64,000 nt of DNA from Nocardiopsis sp. FR4 (lineage in GTDB: Bacteria; Actinomycetota; Actinomycetes; Streptosporangiales; Streptosporangiaceae), in NCBI RefSeq assembly GCF_009830945.1, contig NZ_VWVV01000025.1, positions 50,762 through 114,761 on the forward strand, in the 5' to 3' direction. Under the pieces are notes generated by a model. The model did no database searches, was not told where the DNA came from, and saw only the letters and a list, made by a program, of their open reading frames with translations. The translations under genes were made by a program, and so were the position numbers. Each line of letters opens with the position of its first letter. Position 1 is the first letter of the stretch. Positions 50,731 to 58,616 of this stretch are shown here, piece by piece.

Positions 50731-51825
50731 ATGAACCAGCCACTCACAGTTGAGCAGATCCGACGGGCGCCGAAGGTGCTCCTGCACGACCACCTCGACG
50801 GCGGTCTGCGCCCGGCCACCGTCGTGGAACTGGCCAGGGAGACCGGCTACACCGGCCTGCCCACCTACGACCCGGAGGAGCTGGGCCGGTGGTTCCGCGA
50901 GGCCTCCGACTCCGGCTCCCTGGAGCGCTACCTGGAGACCTTCGCGCACACCACGGCGGTCATGCAGACCCGGGACGCCCTCGTCCGGGTGGCCGCGGAG
51001 GCGGTCGAGGACCTGGCCGCCGACGGCGTGGTCTACGCCGAGCAGCGCTACGCCCCCGAGCAGCACCTGGAGGCGGGGCTCACCCTGGAGGAGGTCGTCG
51101 AGGCCGTCCAGGAGGGCCTGGAACTGGGGTGCAAGCGCGCGGCGGACCAGGGGCACGCCATCCGTACCGGCCAGCTGGTCACCGCCATGCGGCACGCCGC
51201 GCGCTCCTCGGAGATCGCCGAGCTGGCGGTGCGCTACCGGGACGCGGGCGTGTCCGGGTTCGACATCGCCGGCGCCGAGGCGGGCAACCCGCCCACCCGC
51301 CACCTGGACGCCTTCGAGTACCTGCGCCGGGAGAACTTCCACTTCACCATCCACGCGGGCGAGGCCTTCGGCCTGCCGTCCATCTGGGAGGCCCTGCAGT
51401 GGTGCGGGTGCGACCGCCTGGGCCACGGCGTGCGCATCATCGACGACATCACCACCGGCGACGGCGCCCCCCGGCTGGGCCGCCTGGCCCAGTACGTGCG
51501 CGACAAGCGGGTACCACTGGAGATGTGCCCCAGCTCCAACGTGCAGACCGGTGCGGCCGAGTCGATCGCCGAGCACCCCATCGGGCTCCTGCGCGACCTG
51601 CGCTTCCGGGTCACGGTCAACACCGACAACCGCCTCCAGAGCGGGACCAGCCTGTCGGAGGAGTTCGCCAGGCTCTCCGCGGCCTTCGGCTACGGCTGGG
51701 ACGACCTGCAGTGGTTCACGGTCAACGCCATGAAGTCGGCCTTCCTGCCCTTCGACGAGCGCCTGGCGCTGATCAACGGCATCATCAAACCGGGCTTCGC
51801 GCAGTTGAAGTGGGCGACCGCCTGA
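50731..51825 (+). CDS. add: Adenosine deaminase
   Basis: 364 residues from ATG 50731. Zinc and catalytic motifs are [14 protein letters not shown] (His-x-His), [10 protein letters not shown] (His and Glu), [23 protein letters not shown] and [13 protein letters not shown] (Asp pair). It converts adenosine and deoxyadenosine to inosine. A purine nucleoside phosphorylase gene nearby (52989-53810) could use that inosine, giving a small salvage neighbourhood. Its stop overlaps the next ATG by one base. Confidence 0.95.
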   Translation: MNQPLTVEQIRRAPKVLLHDHLDGGLRPATVVELARETGYTGLPTYDPEELGRWFREASDSGSLERYLETFAHTTAVMQTRDALVRVAAEAVEDLAADGVVYAEQRYAPEQHLEAGLTLEEVVEAVQEGLELGCKRAADQGHAIRTGQLVTAMRHAARSSEIAELAVRYRDAGVSGFDIAGAEAGNPPTRHLDAFEYLRRENFHFTIHAGEAFGLPSIWEALQWCGCDRLGHGVRIIDDITTGDGAPRLGRLAQYVRDKRVPLEMCPSSNVQTGAAESIAEHPIGLLRDLRFRVTVNTDNRLQSGTSLSEEFARLSAAFGYGWDDLQWFTVNAMKSAFLPFDERLALINGIIKPGFAQLKWATA

Positions 51826-52457
51826 TGGACAGACCCCGCCCCACCACCCACTACTCCACCTTCACCCGGGTGGCGGCGATCGTGTGGATCGTCGTGGCCG
51901 CGCTCCTGCTGCTGGACGTCCTCTGGCGGGGGGAGGGCCGCGAGGCCTGGATCGCGGCGGCCGTGCTGGTCGCCTCGGTCTCCGTGGTCCACCTGGCCTG
52001 GCTGCGCCCGCGCGTGGTCTCCACCGAGCGCGGCCTGCGGATGGTCAACCCGCTGCGCGAGACCTTCGTGCCCTGGACCGCGGTGGTCTGGGTGGACGTC
52101 ACCGACGTCCTGCGGGTGCACACCCCGGGGCGGATCGTGCGGTCCTGGCCGCTGCGCGAGACCAAGCGCCACCGGGTCCGGGACAACATGCGCCGGGACG
52201 CGGGCTACGCGGACCCGGGGGAGGACGACGACAACCCCGCCGCCATGCGGCCGGTGGACCTGGTCGCCCGGCAGCTGCGCCGGGACGCCGAGCGGTACAA
52301 GGCCCGGCCGCTCAGCGGCCCGGTCCGCGACGCGGACGAGGCCGGACCGGCCGCCCTGGGCGCCGGGGACGAGCCGCAGACCATGGTCCCGCTGGAGGTG
52401 ATCGTGGTCCTGACCGCGACCGCGGTGTTCGTCGTGGCGGTGCTCCTGCTGGTCTGA
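51825..52457 (+). CDS. PH-domain membrane protein
   Basis: 210 residues from ATG 51825, sharing one base with the adenosine deaminase stop codon. Two helices near the start (IVWIVVAALLLLDVLW, IAAAVLVASVSVVHLAWL) are followed by a bacterial PH-like domain: VVSTERGLRMVNPLRETFVP, then WTAVVWVDVTDVLRVHTPG. A polar stretch (about 125-180) and one C-terminal helix (VVLTATAVFVVAVLLLV) complete it. The actinobacterial PH family has no defined role. Translational coupling to add is notable but may be incidental. Confidence 0.75.
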   Translation: MDRPRPTTHYSTFTRVAAIVWIVVAALLLLDVLWRGEGREAWIAAAVLVASVSVVHLAWLRPRVVSTERGLRMVNPLRETFVPWTAVVWVDVTDVLRVHTPGRIVRSWPLRETKRHRVRDNMRRDAGYADPGEDDDNPAAMRPVDLVARQLRRDAERYKARPLSGPVRDADEAGPAALGAGDEPQTMVPLEVIVVLTATAVFVVAVLLLV

Positions 52458-52988
52458 GGACCTCCCCGCTCCCGGATCCGACCCGGCCCGCCGTGCGCGG
52501 CCGGGTCCGGTGTTTCCGGGCGAGGGGGTTGACGCGCACCCGGACTTCTGATTAGGTAAGGCATACCTAAGGGGGCGGTTCGGGTCGGACGGGTTTCGCG
52601 CGGATGGCCATCCGCCCGGAGGGTCCCCGAGGGTGACGCGCGCGGTTCAACTGAATAACGGGAAGAAGAGAAGAAAGGTGCCCGGGTCGCGAGTCCAACG
52701 GGATCTGCGGGGATTCCGCGCGACGCGGGGCACCGGGGCAAGCACTGCCTCCGGCCGGACCGCGGCCGGTACCGTCCACCCCTGGCCTCGGGGTGTACGC
52801 TCGCCACGCCGGTACCGACACGGTCCGGCCGGAGGCGCCCCAACACACCACCGCTCACGAGCGGTCACGCGCACGGGCCCCGGGGGCGAAGCCCTCCCTC
52901 CCGACGCCGGACCCGATCCGGCGCACCGGGTGCGTGCCCACGGCACCGACGGGGCTCCCGTCTCCCCGGACGCCCTGGGGAAGCCGGT
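52458..52988. other. Intergenic region with an orphan iron-box promoter
   Basis: 531 bases. After the promoter at 52529-52570 no gene with coding bias follows on the plus strand before the convergent PNP stop (52989). GCGGATGGCCATCCGC (52600-52615) is a perfect palindrome that holds an ATG opening a 10-codon frame. A GTG-started frame from 52633 lacks codon bias and runs into the PNP gene. Possibly an iron-regulated RNA or a relic promoter. Confidence 0.5.
52529..52570 (+). promoter_or_regulatory. IdeR/DmdR-type iron box overlapping a promoter
   Basis: TTGACG (52529-52534) and TTAGGT (52552-52557) are spaced by 17 bases. The -10 is part of TTAGGTAAGGCATACCTAA (52552-52570), a perfect dyad matching the actinobacterial iron-box consensus at 16 of 19 positions. 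Iron-loaded IdeR would block this promoter. Confidence 0.75.
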
Positions 52989-53810
52989 TCAGGCCTGGGT
53001 GAGCACCCGGTTGAGGAGTTCGCCCACCCGGCGGGCGCGCTGTGTGACGACCTCCAGGGCGCGCTCGGCCTCGAAGGGCTCGAACACCGCCCCCACGGCG
53101 TCGTTGCTGACCATCGCCAGCCCCAGCACCTCGGCGCCCATCTCCACCGCGGCCACGGTCTCCAGGGCCACCGAGTGCCCCACCAGGTCCGCGCCCGCCT
53201 GGCGCAGCACCTTCAACTCCGACGGGGTCTGCGTCTGCGGCCCGACCGTCGCCACGTACACGCCCTCGGTGAGGGTCACGTCCACCTCGCGGACCACCTG
53301 GCGCAGCCGGGGGCTGTAGGCCGAGGACAGGTCCACGAACGAGGGACCGGTGAGCGGGGAGCGCGCGGTCAGGTTGATGTGGTCCCGCACGACCACGGGC
53401 TGTCCCGGTGAGAAGTCGGTGCGCAGCGATCCGGCCGAGCCCGTCAGCACGGCGATCGTGGCACCCGCCGCCAGGCCCGTGCGCACGGCGTGGGTGACCT
53501 CCAGCGGGTCGTAGCCCTCGTAGAGGTGGATCCGACCCATGAACACCACCACGCGCTTGTCGCCCACCCACATGCTGCGGACCTTGGGGGAGTGCCCCTC
53601 CGCCGAGGGCGCGCGGAAGCCGGGCAGTTCGGTGACGTCGAACTCGATGTCGTACGAGCCCAGCGTGTCCACCGCCCCCGTCCACCCGGAGCCGAGCACC
53701 ACCAGCGCGTCGAAGCTGTCGGCACCCGTGCGGGAGAGGAGCTCGTGCGCCGCGCTGGCCGCCAGCTCCTTGGCGCCACTGGTCGTCCTCGGCCGCTGCT
53801 CTCGTTCCAT
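52989..53810 (-). CDS. Purine nucleoside phosphorylase
   Basis: 273 residues from ATG 53810. Trimeric PNP features are VVLGSGWTGAVDTLG (phosphate loop), RVVVFMGRIHLYEGYDPLEV, VLTGSAGSLRTDFSPGQPVV, RDHINLTARSPLTGPSFVDL, YVATVGPQTQTPSELKVLR and VGHSVALETVAAVEMGAEVLG, with LAMVSNDAVG near the base-binding site. It splits purine nucleosides with phosphate. The ribosome binding site is weak, and a GTG one codon upstream is possible. With adenosine deaminase nearby it supports purine salvage. Confidence 0.92.
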   Translation of the reverse strand: MEREQRPRTTSGAKELAASAAHELLSRTGADSFDALVVLGSGWTGAVDTLGSYDIEFDVTELPGFRAPSAEGHSPKVRSMWVGDKRVVVFMGRIHLYEGYDPLEVTHAVRTGLAAGATIAVLTGSAGSLRTDFSPGQPVVVRDHINLTARSPLTGPSFVDLSSAYSPRLRQVVREVDVTLTEGVYVATVGPQTQTPSELKVLRQAGADLVGHSVALETVAAVEMGAEVLGLAMVSNDAVGAVFEPFEAERALEVVTQRARRVGELLNRVLTQA

Positions 53811-53883
53811 CACACGACGGATGCTACCCGCGGTCAGCCGGAACGCCCCGTAGGCGCGGACCCGTGTGTCCGGATCCCCGTTC

Positions 53884-54393
53884 TCAGAGGTCGGTGGGCA
53901 GACAGTCCCGGGAGAGCAGGTCGGAGACGTACCACGCGGGCGCACCCGCCTTCTCGGCGGCCACCGCCAGCTGGCCCAGCTGCAGCGCCGAGGGCCTGCC
54001 GCCCTCGTAGCCGTCCAGCACGTAGGCCCACGCCACCACCGTGCCCCGGTCGGCGGTCCGCGCGCGCACGGTCATCTTCCGGTAGGAGCGGCCGCTGCCC
54101 GCCGCCGCCCAGGACCCCCGCCCGCCGCGCGGCGCCTCCGCGGCGCCCTCCCAGGAGTCCAGGTGGGGTTCGTCCCATTCCATGAGGTCGTACAGCGCCA
54201 CGAAGACCCGCTGCCCGGGATCCTCGGCCAGGGTCGCCAGCGCGCCCCCGGGTACCGGCAGCCCCTCCCCGAAGGTCAGCCGCCATCCCTCCAGCCAACC
54301 CGTGGTCAGCAGGGGTGAGCGGGGGGCCCGCCGGGCCATCTGACCGGGGTCGAGATTGGTTCCGTACGCCGCGTAGATGGACACGGGCAACAT
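53884..54393 (-). CDS. Gamma-glutamylcyclotransferase-like (AIG2 fold) protein
   Basis: 169 residues from ATG 54393. It begins SIYAAYGTNLDPGQMARRAP, the YGSN-type signature of the GGCT fold, and continues with GWRLTFGEG, VFVALYDLMEWDEPHLDSWEG (acidic residue of the active site) and AWAYVLDGYEGGRPSALQLG. Family members cut gamma-glutamyl amides or handle gamma-glutamylamines. GTG 54384 would also be a fair start; neither has a visible ribosome binding site. It is 73 bases from the PNP gene on the same strand. Confidence 0.8.
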   Translation of the reverse strand: MLPVSIYAAYGTNLDPGQMARRAPRSPLLTTGWLEGWRLTFGEGLPVPGGALATLAEDPGQRVFVALYDLMEWDEPHLDSWEGAAEAPRGGRGSWAAAGSGRSYRKMTVRARTADRGTVVAWAYVLDGYEGGRPSALQLGQLAVAAEKAGAPAWYVSDLLSRDCLPTDL

Positions 54394-54549
54394 GGTAGAC
54401 CGCTTGGTGCGGGGTGCCTGCTATTTCCGCCGGTCGGCATGGTCGACAATGGGAGGAAGCGAGAAAACCAGGTGGTGCCCCGCCATGCCCGCATATCGCC
54501 CGGACGCGAAACGCGCGTGGCGGCCCAGCCGCAGAGGGAGTGAGGCAGC

Positions 54550-55929
54550 GTGACGAAGGTCGTGATCATCGGTGGCGGGCCCGGGGGCTACGAGGCGGCG
54601 CTGGTCGCAGCGCAGCTGGGCGCCGACGTGACGGTGGTGGAACGCGACGGAATCGGCGGCGCCTGCGTCCTGACCGACTGCGTTCCCTCCAAGAGCCTGA
54701 TCGCCACGTCCACCCGCACCACGTACGTACGCGAGTCCGAGGACCTCGGCATCCACATCCCGGACGCGCACGACAAGGCCGCGGTCGAGGTGGACACCGA
54801 CCAGATGAACTCCCGGATCAAGCGCCTGGCCAGAGCGCAGTCCGAGGACACCCGGGCCCGCCTGGTCAAGGAGGGCGTGGAGGTGATCAGCGGCGAGGCC
54901 CGCCTGGTCGACCCGCACATCGTCGCCGTGGGCGAGCAGCGCCTGCGCGCCGACGTCGTCCTCATCGCCACGGGCGCCCACCCCCGCGAACTGGCCTCCG
55001 CCAAACCCGACGGCGAGCGGATCCTCACCTGGCGCCACCTCTACGACATGGAGAAGCTGCCCGAGAAGCTCATCGTGGTCGGCTCCGGCGTCACCGGCGC
55101 CGAGTTCGCCAGCGCCTACCAGTCCCTGGGCTCCAACGTCACCCTGGTCTCCTCGCGGGACCGGGTCATGCCCACCCAGGACCCCGACGCCGCCGAGGTG
55201 CTGGAGGAGGTCTTCATGCGCCGAGGCATGACCGTCCTCAACCGCACGCGCGCCGAGTCGGTCGAGCGCACCGGGGACGGGGTGCTCGTCACCCTCTCCG
55301 ACGGGCGCACCGTGGAGGGCAGCCACTGCCTGATGACGGTCGGCATGATCCCCAACACCGAGGGCCTGGGCCTGGAGGAGGCCGGGGTCCGCCTGGGCGG
55401 CGGCGGGTTCGTCGAGGTGGACCGGGTCTCGCGCACCACCGTCCCCGGCGTCTACGCCGCGGGCGACTGCACCGGGGTGAACATGCTGGCCTCCGTGGCC
55501 GCCATGCAGGGCCGCATCGCCATGTGGCACGCGCTCGGCGAGGCGGTCGCCCCCCTCAAGCTCTCCACCGTGGCCTCCACCGTGTTCACCCACCCCGAAC
55601 TGGCGTCGGTGGGCGCCAGCGAGGACGACGTGCGCAGCGGCCGCATCGACGGCCGGTCGGTCACCCTGCCGCTCAACACCAACCCCCGCGCCAAGATGAA
55701 CGAGGTCAAGGACGGCTTCGTCAAGCTGATCTGCCGCCAGCACACGGGCATCGTGCTGGGCGGGGTCATCGTCGGCCCGCGCGCCAGCGAGCTCATCCTG
55801 GGCGTGTCCATCGCCGTCCAGCAGCGCCTGACCGTGGACGACCTCGCGCACACCTTCTCGGTGTACCCGTCGCTGTCGGGCAGCGTCACCGAGGCGGCCC
55901 GCTCCCTGATGCTGGCCTCCCCGGAGTAG
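54550..55929 (+). CDS. NAD(P)H-quinone reductase-like flavoprotein (LpdA type)
   Basis: 459 residues from GTG 54550 behind GAGGGAGTGAGG. A two-dinucleotide-binding flavoprotein: VIIGGGPGGYEAALVAAQLG (FAD), GGACVLTDCVPSKSLIA (both cysteines of the CxxxxC present), VVGSGVTGAEFASAYQSLG (NAD(P)) and VYAAGDCTGVNMLASVA. The C-terminal dyad of true lipoamide dehydrogenases is changed: YPSLSGSVTEA replaces HPTxSE, so the catalytic His is missing. This fits the actinobacterial LpdA/quinone-reductase branch rather than an E3 subunit. Monocistronic. Confidence 0.85.
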   Translation: MTKVVIIGGGPGGYEAALVAAQLGADVTVVERDGIGGACVLTDCVPSKSLIATSTRTTYVRESEDLGIHIPDAHDKAAVEVDTDQMNSRIKRLARAQSEDTRARLVKEGVEVISGEARLVDPHIVAVGEQRLRADVVLIATGAHPRELASAKPDGERILTWRHLYDMEKLPEKLIVVGSGVTGAEFASAYQSLGSNVTLVSSRDRVMPTQDPDAAEVLEEVFMRRGMTVLNRTRAESVERTGDGVLVTLSDGRTVEGSHCLMTVGMIPNTEGLGLEEAGVRLGGGGFVEVDRVSRTTVPGVYAAGDCTGVNMLASVAAMQGRIAMWHALGEAVAPLKLSTVASTVFTHPELASVGASEDDVRSGRIDGRSVTLPLNTNPRAKMNEVKDGFVKLICRQHTGIVLGGVIVGPRASELILGVSIAVQQRLTVDDLAHTFSVYPSLSGSVTEAARSLMLASPE

Positions 55930-56046
55930 GCCCCGCCCGGCCCGGGGCCCGCCGAGCGCTCGGCCAAGGCGCTCGCGGTGGGCCCCGCGACCCCGTGTGC
56001 CCCCGCCCCTTACCCGAATCCGACGTGAATCGAGTAACGTCTTTTC

Positions 56047-56436
56047 GTGATCTGTCCCAAGTGTCAAAGCACCATGCGCACGTTCGACCGCCAGGGCGTC
56101 CACATCGACCGGTGTGACGGATGCCAGGGCATCTTCCTCGACCGCGGCGAGCTGGAACGCATCATGGAGGCCGAACAGCGCCACTACGGCTCCGTTCCGC
56201 CCCCGGACCCCCAGGCCCCCCGGCCCGCGTACCCGCAGCAGGCCCCGCCGCCCGCCTACCCCCAGCAGGCGCCGCCGGCGGCTCCGGGCTACCCCCGCGG
56301 CGGCTACCCCGACTCGCCCCACGGCTACCGGGGCGGCTACCCGGACTCGCCGCGCGGCTACGGCGGCGGTTACCGGGACTCGCCCCGTCCCTACCGCGGC
56401 CGCCGCAAGGGCTTCCTGGAACAACTCTTCGACTGA
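56047..56436 (+). CDS. TFIIB-type zinc-ribbon protein with Pro/Tyr-rich tail
   Basis: 129 residues. The zinc ribbon is ICPKCQSTMRTFDRQGVHID plus CDGCQGIFLDRGELERI (four cysteines, residues 3-29). A Pro/Gln/Ala and then Gly/Tyr-rich low-complexity region holds repeats of the type GGYPDSPHGYR. A short basic-amphipathic end follows (RRKGFLEQLFD). The start GTG 56047 has no ribosome binding site, but TAACGT six bases upstream looks like a -10, so the mRNA may be leaderless. Function unknown; the tail suggests assembly or condensate behaviour, which is speculation. Confidence 0.8.
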   Translation: MICPKCQSTMRTFDRQGVHIDRCDGCQGIFLDRGELERIMEAEQRHYGSVPPPDPQAPRPAYPQQAPPPAYPQQAPPAAPGYPRGGYPDSPHGYRGGYPDSPRGYGGGYRDSPRPYRGRRKGFLEQLFD

Positions 56437-56469
56437 TCCGGCCCTGAACCCACCCCGTCAAGGACACCC

Positions 56470-57111
56470 GTGCACCCGCTGATCTGCGTCCACTGCGGGG
56501 AGCTGGACGAGACCCCCGACACCGCCGCGGGGGCCTCGGTGCTGCGCTGCGCGTCCTGCGGCCGCACCCGGCCGTTCCTGCGCCTGCCGCTGTACTGCGT
56601 CTCCGGGCCCAGCGGCACCGGCAAGTCCACCATCGCCGGAATGCTGCTGGAACGGCTCCGGGACCGCTTCGTGGTCCTCGAACAGGACCTCCTGTGGGTC
56701 GGCGGGCTCCGCGATCCCGCCGACCACCACCGGCTGTTCCGGTCCACCTGGCTGCGTACGGCGGCCATGGTCCAGCAGAGCGGGCGGCCCGTCGTGCTGT
56801 GCGGGACCGTGGTGCCCCCGGAGTTCGAGCCGCTGCCCGAGCGCGCCCTGTTCACCGGCATCCACTACCTCGCGCTGACCTGTGAGCCGCGGGCCCTGGC
56901 CGAGCGGCTGCGGGCCCGGCCCGCCTGGCGCGAGTGGGACGAGGAGCGGATCCGGGAGAACCTGGAGTTCGCCGCCTGGCTGGCCGAGGAGGCCCCGCGC
57001 CTGCGGCCCCCGGTCACCCTGGTCGACACCACCCTCGCCGAGCCCCGGGAGACCGCCGAGGCCGTGGCGCGGTGGATCGGGGAGCGGCACGCGGAGGCGG
57101 CCGCCTCCTGA
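56470..57111 (+). CDS. P-loop nucleotide-binding protein with N-terminal zinc ribbon
   Basis: 213 residues from GTG 56470, AAGGA six bases upstream. A zinc ribbon (CVHCGEL, then CASCGRTR, residues 6-32) leads to a kinase-like P-loop YCVSGPSGTGKSTIAGMLLE (residues 42-61). A VVLEQDLLWVGGL segment, QQSGRPVVLCGTV and a lid-like ALTCEPRALAERLRARPAW follow, and the end is VTLVDTT. It resembles nucleoside or small-molecule kinases of the AAA/adenylate-kinase type. Substrate not known. It follows the other zinc-ribbon gene after 33 bases, so the two probably form an operon. Confidence 0.75.
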   Translation: MHPLICVHCGELDETPDTAAGASVLRCASCGRTRPFLRLPLYCVSGPSGTGKSTIAGMLLERLRDRFVVLEQDLLWVGGLRDPADHHRLFRSTWLRTAAMVQQSGRPVVLCGTVVPPEFEPLPERALFTGIHYLALTCEPRALAERLRARPAWREWDEERIRENLEFAAWLAEEAPRLRPPVTLVDTTLAEPRETAEAVARWIGERHAEAAAS

Positions 57112-57153
57112 GCGGGGCCGCGCGGTCCCGCCGCGCCCCGCCTGCTCCACCCG

Positions 57154-57191
57154 CGCGAAGGGCCCCGGGCGGTCGCCCGGGGCCCTTCGCG
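57154..57191. terminator. Strong bidirectional terminator
   Basis: A perfect 17-bp inverted repeat (57154-57170 with 57175-57191, loop GGTC) between the convergent P-loop and Met-rich protein genes. Confidence 0.85.
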
Positions 57192-57200
57192 TACGCGGGA

Positions 57201-58472
57201 TCAGAAGTCGAAGCCGCCGAAGTCCCCGAAGTCGCCTCCGCCGCCGAAGTCCTCCCCGCCGCCGAAGTCGCCCTCGGCGCCGACGTCCCCGGCGCCCATG
57301 CCCATGCCCATGCCCATCATCGACCCCATCATGGAGCCCATCATCATCCCGGTGAACATGCCCATCATCATGTTCATGCCGAAGTAGCCGCTGGCGTAGG
57401 GCGAGTAGGCCGGACCGGCGTCGTAGTACGGGCGGCGCTCGCCGTCCACCTCGACCAGGCGCACGTCCGGCTGGCCGCCGGTGCGCACCGCCTGGGCGCA
57501 GGTCGCGCATGCGGTGACCGAGCGCGGCGCGCCGCCCGGCGGGGCCCAGACCACGTCCTCCACGGACGGGCCGTGCTGCGGGTTGAAGAAACAGGGGCCG
57601 CGTCGCTCGGGCACCGGGTCGCCGTTCATGCGGGCCCGGGTGGCGGTCATGTAGTAGCGGCCGTCCTCCAGGGCACCGGTGACCATCCTGACCTGCTCGG
57701 GCTCGCGGATGGTGTCCAGCAGGGACTTGGCCTGGTCGTAGGCGTCCATGGCCCGGGAGTAGTCCTCGCGGGTGGCGTCGTCGACCTTGGACACGTCGAT
57801 CTCCAGGCGGGCGACGTCCTCGCCGAGGCGGACGACGTCCTCGGTGGCCATCTGCTTGATCTCCTGGAGCTGCTTGGCCTTCTCGGCCTCGCGCTTCTTG
57901 CGGCTGTTGTAGACGAACCAGCCGCCCGCGGCGACGATCACCAGCAGCAGGGCCAGCAGTACCAGGCCGGAGGTCGCGCCCGCCTGCTCGGACTGCTCCA
58001 CCTGGTCGACCGCCTCGGGAACGGCCACGAGGGTGTCGATCGGGTTCTGGTTCCCGTTGGCCAGTGCGGTCTCGCGGATCGCACCGGTCTCCTCGACGTT
58101 CGGGGAGGTGACGAAGAAGCGGTCGGAGCCGGAGAGCACGCCGTACACTCCGTCGCCGACCTCCGCCATGACGGGGTCCATGAAGGCTTCGACACCGGCT
58201 TCCGAGGTGGCGTTGCCCGACGGGATGATCACGTAGTACACGGGAACGTCGGAGCCCGCGGAGGCCGCCTCCAGGGCCCCCTCGTCCGAGGCCGGGATCT
58301 GGTCGATGCTCGGTTCGATGTAGACGCCGTCGCCCTGGAGCTCGTCGACGACGTCCTGGGTGTCCGGTAGTTGGGGCTGGGTGTCGGCCGCGGCGGGCGC
58401 CGCCGCGGCGCTCAGCACCGCCGCCGTGATCCCGGCGGTCAGCACAGTGGGTGTTACCAAGCGGCGCAGCAT
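57201..58472 (-). CDS. Membrane protein with Met/Gly-rich C-terminus, unknown function
   Basis: 423 residues from ATG 58472 behind GAGAGGA. A signal peptide ends near AAPAAA, about residue 28. An outer domain contains VYYVIIPSGNATSEAGVEAF and FFVTSPNVEE. One helix (LVLLALLLVIVAAGGWFVYN, about 168-187) precedes a charged coiled coil (KKREAEKAKQLQEIKQM). A cytoplasmic part has CFFNPQHGPSVEDVVW and ACATCAQAV, likely a metal-binding motif. The end is unusual: MNMMMGMFTGMMMGSMM followed by GFDF-type Gly/Asp/Phe repeats. I do not recognise the family beyond actinobacterial relatives. Confidence 0.7.
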   Translation of the reverse strand: MLRRLVTPTVLTAGITAAVLSAAAAPAAADTQPQLPDTQDVVDELQGDGVYIEPSIDQIPASDEGALEAASAGSDVPVYYVIIPSGNATSEAGVEAFMDPVMAEVGDGVYGVLSGSDRFFVTSPNVEETGAIRETALANGNQNPIDTLVAVPEAVDQVEQSEQAGATSGLVLLALLLVIVAAGGWFVYNSRKKREAEKAKQLQEIKQMATEDVVRLGEDVARLEIDVSKVDDATREDYSRAMDAYDQAKSLLDTIREPEQVRMVTGALEDGRYYMTATRARMNGDPVPERRGPCFFNPQHGPSVEDVVWAPPGGAPRSVTACATCAQAVRTGGQPDVRLVEVDGERRPYYDAGPAYSPYASGYFGMNMMMGMFTGMMMGSMMGSMMGMGMGMGAGDVGAEGDFGGGEDFGGGGDFGDFGGFDF

Positions 58473-58616
58473 GATGGTTCCTCTCGCCTCCCTCACCACA
58501 AGGACGAACGGGTGCCCCGCGTGGTTCCCGGTGTGCGCGATCTCACCGCCACCCTACGGCGCGGCGGCCCGCCGGAGGGTTCCGACGGGCCGCCGCGCCG
58601 GGCGGGGGGCGGTGCC

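Noticed and set aside
48157..51576. Very long minus-strand open frame opposite the YbdK, M20 and adenosine deaminase genes
   Set aside because: It is the antisense shadow of three well-supported genes; its product is Val/Gly/Ala/His-rich with no domain and no start signals.
52633..53319. Plus-strand frame behind the iron box
   Set aside because: Codon third positions are not GC-biased in the first half, and the second half is antisense to the PNP gene, so it is not a plausible iron-regulated protein.
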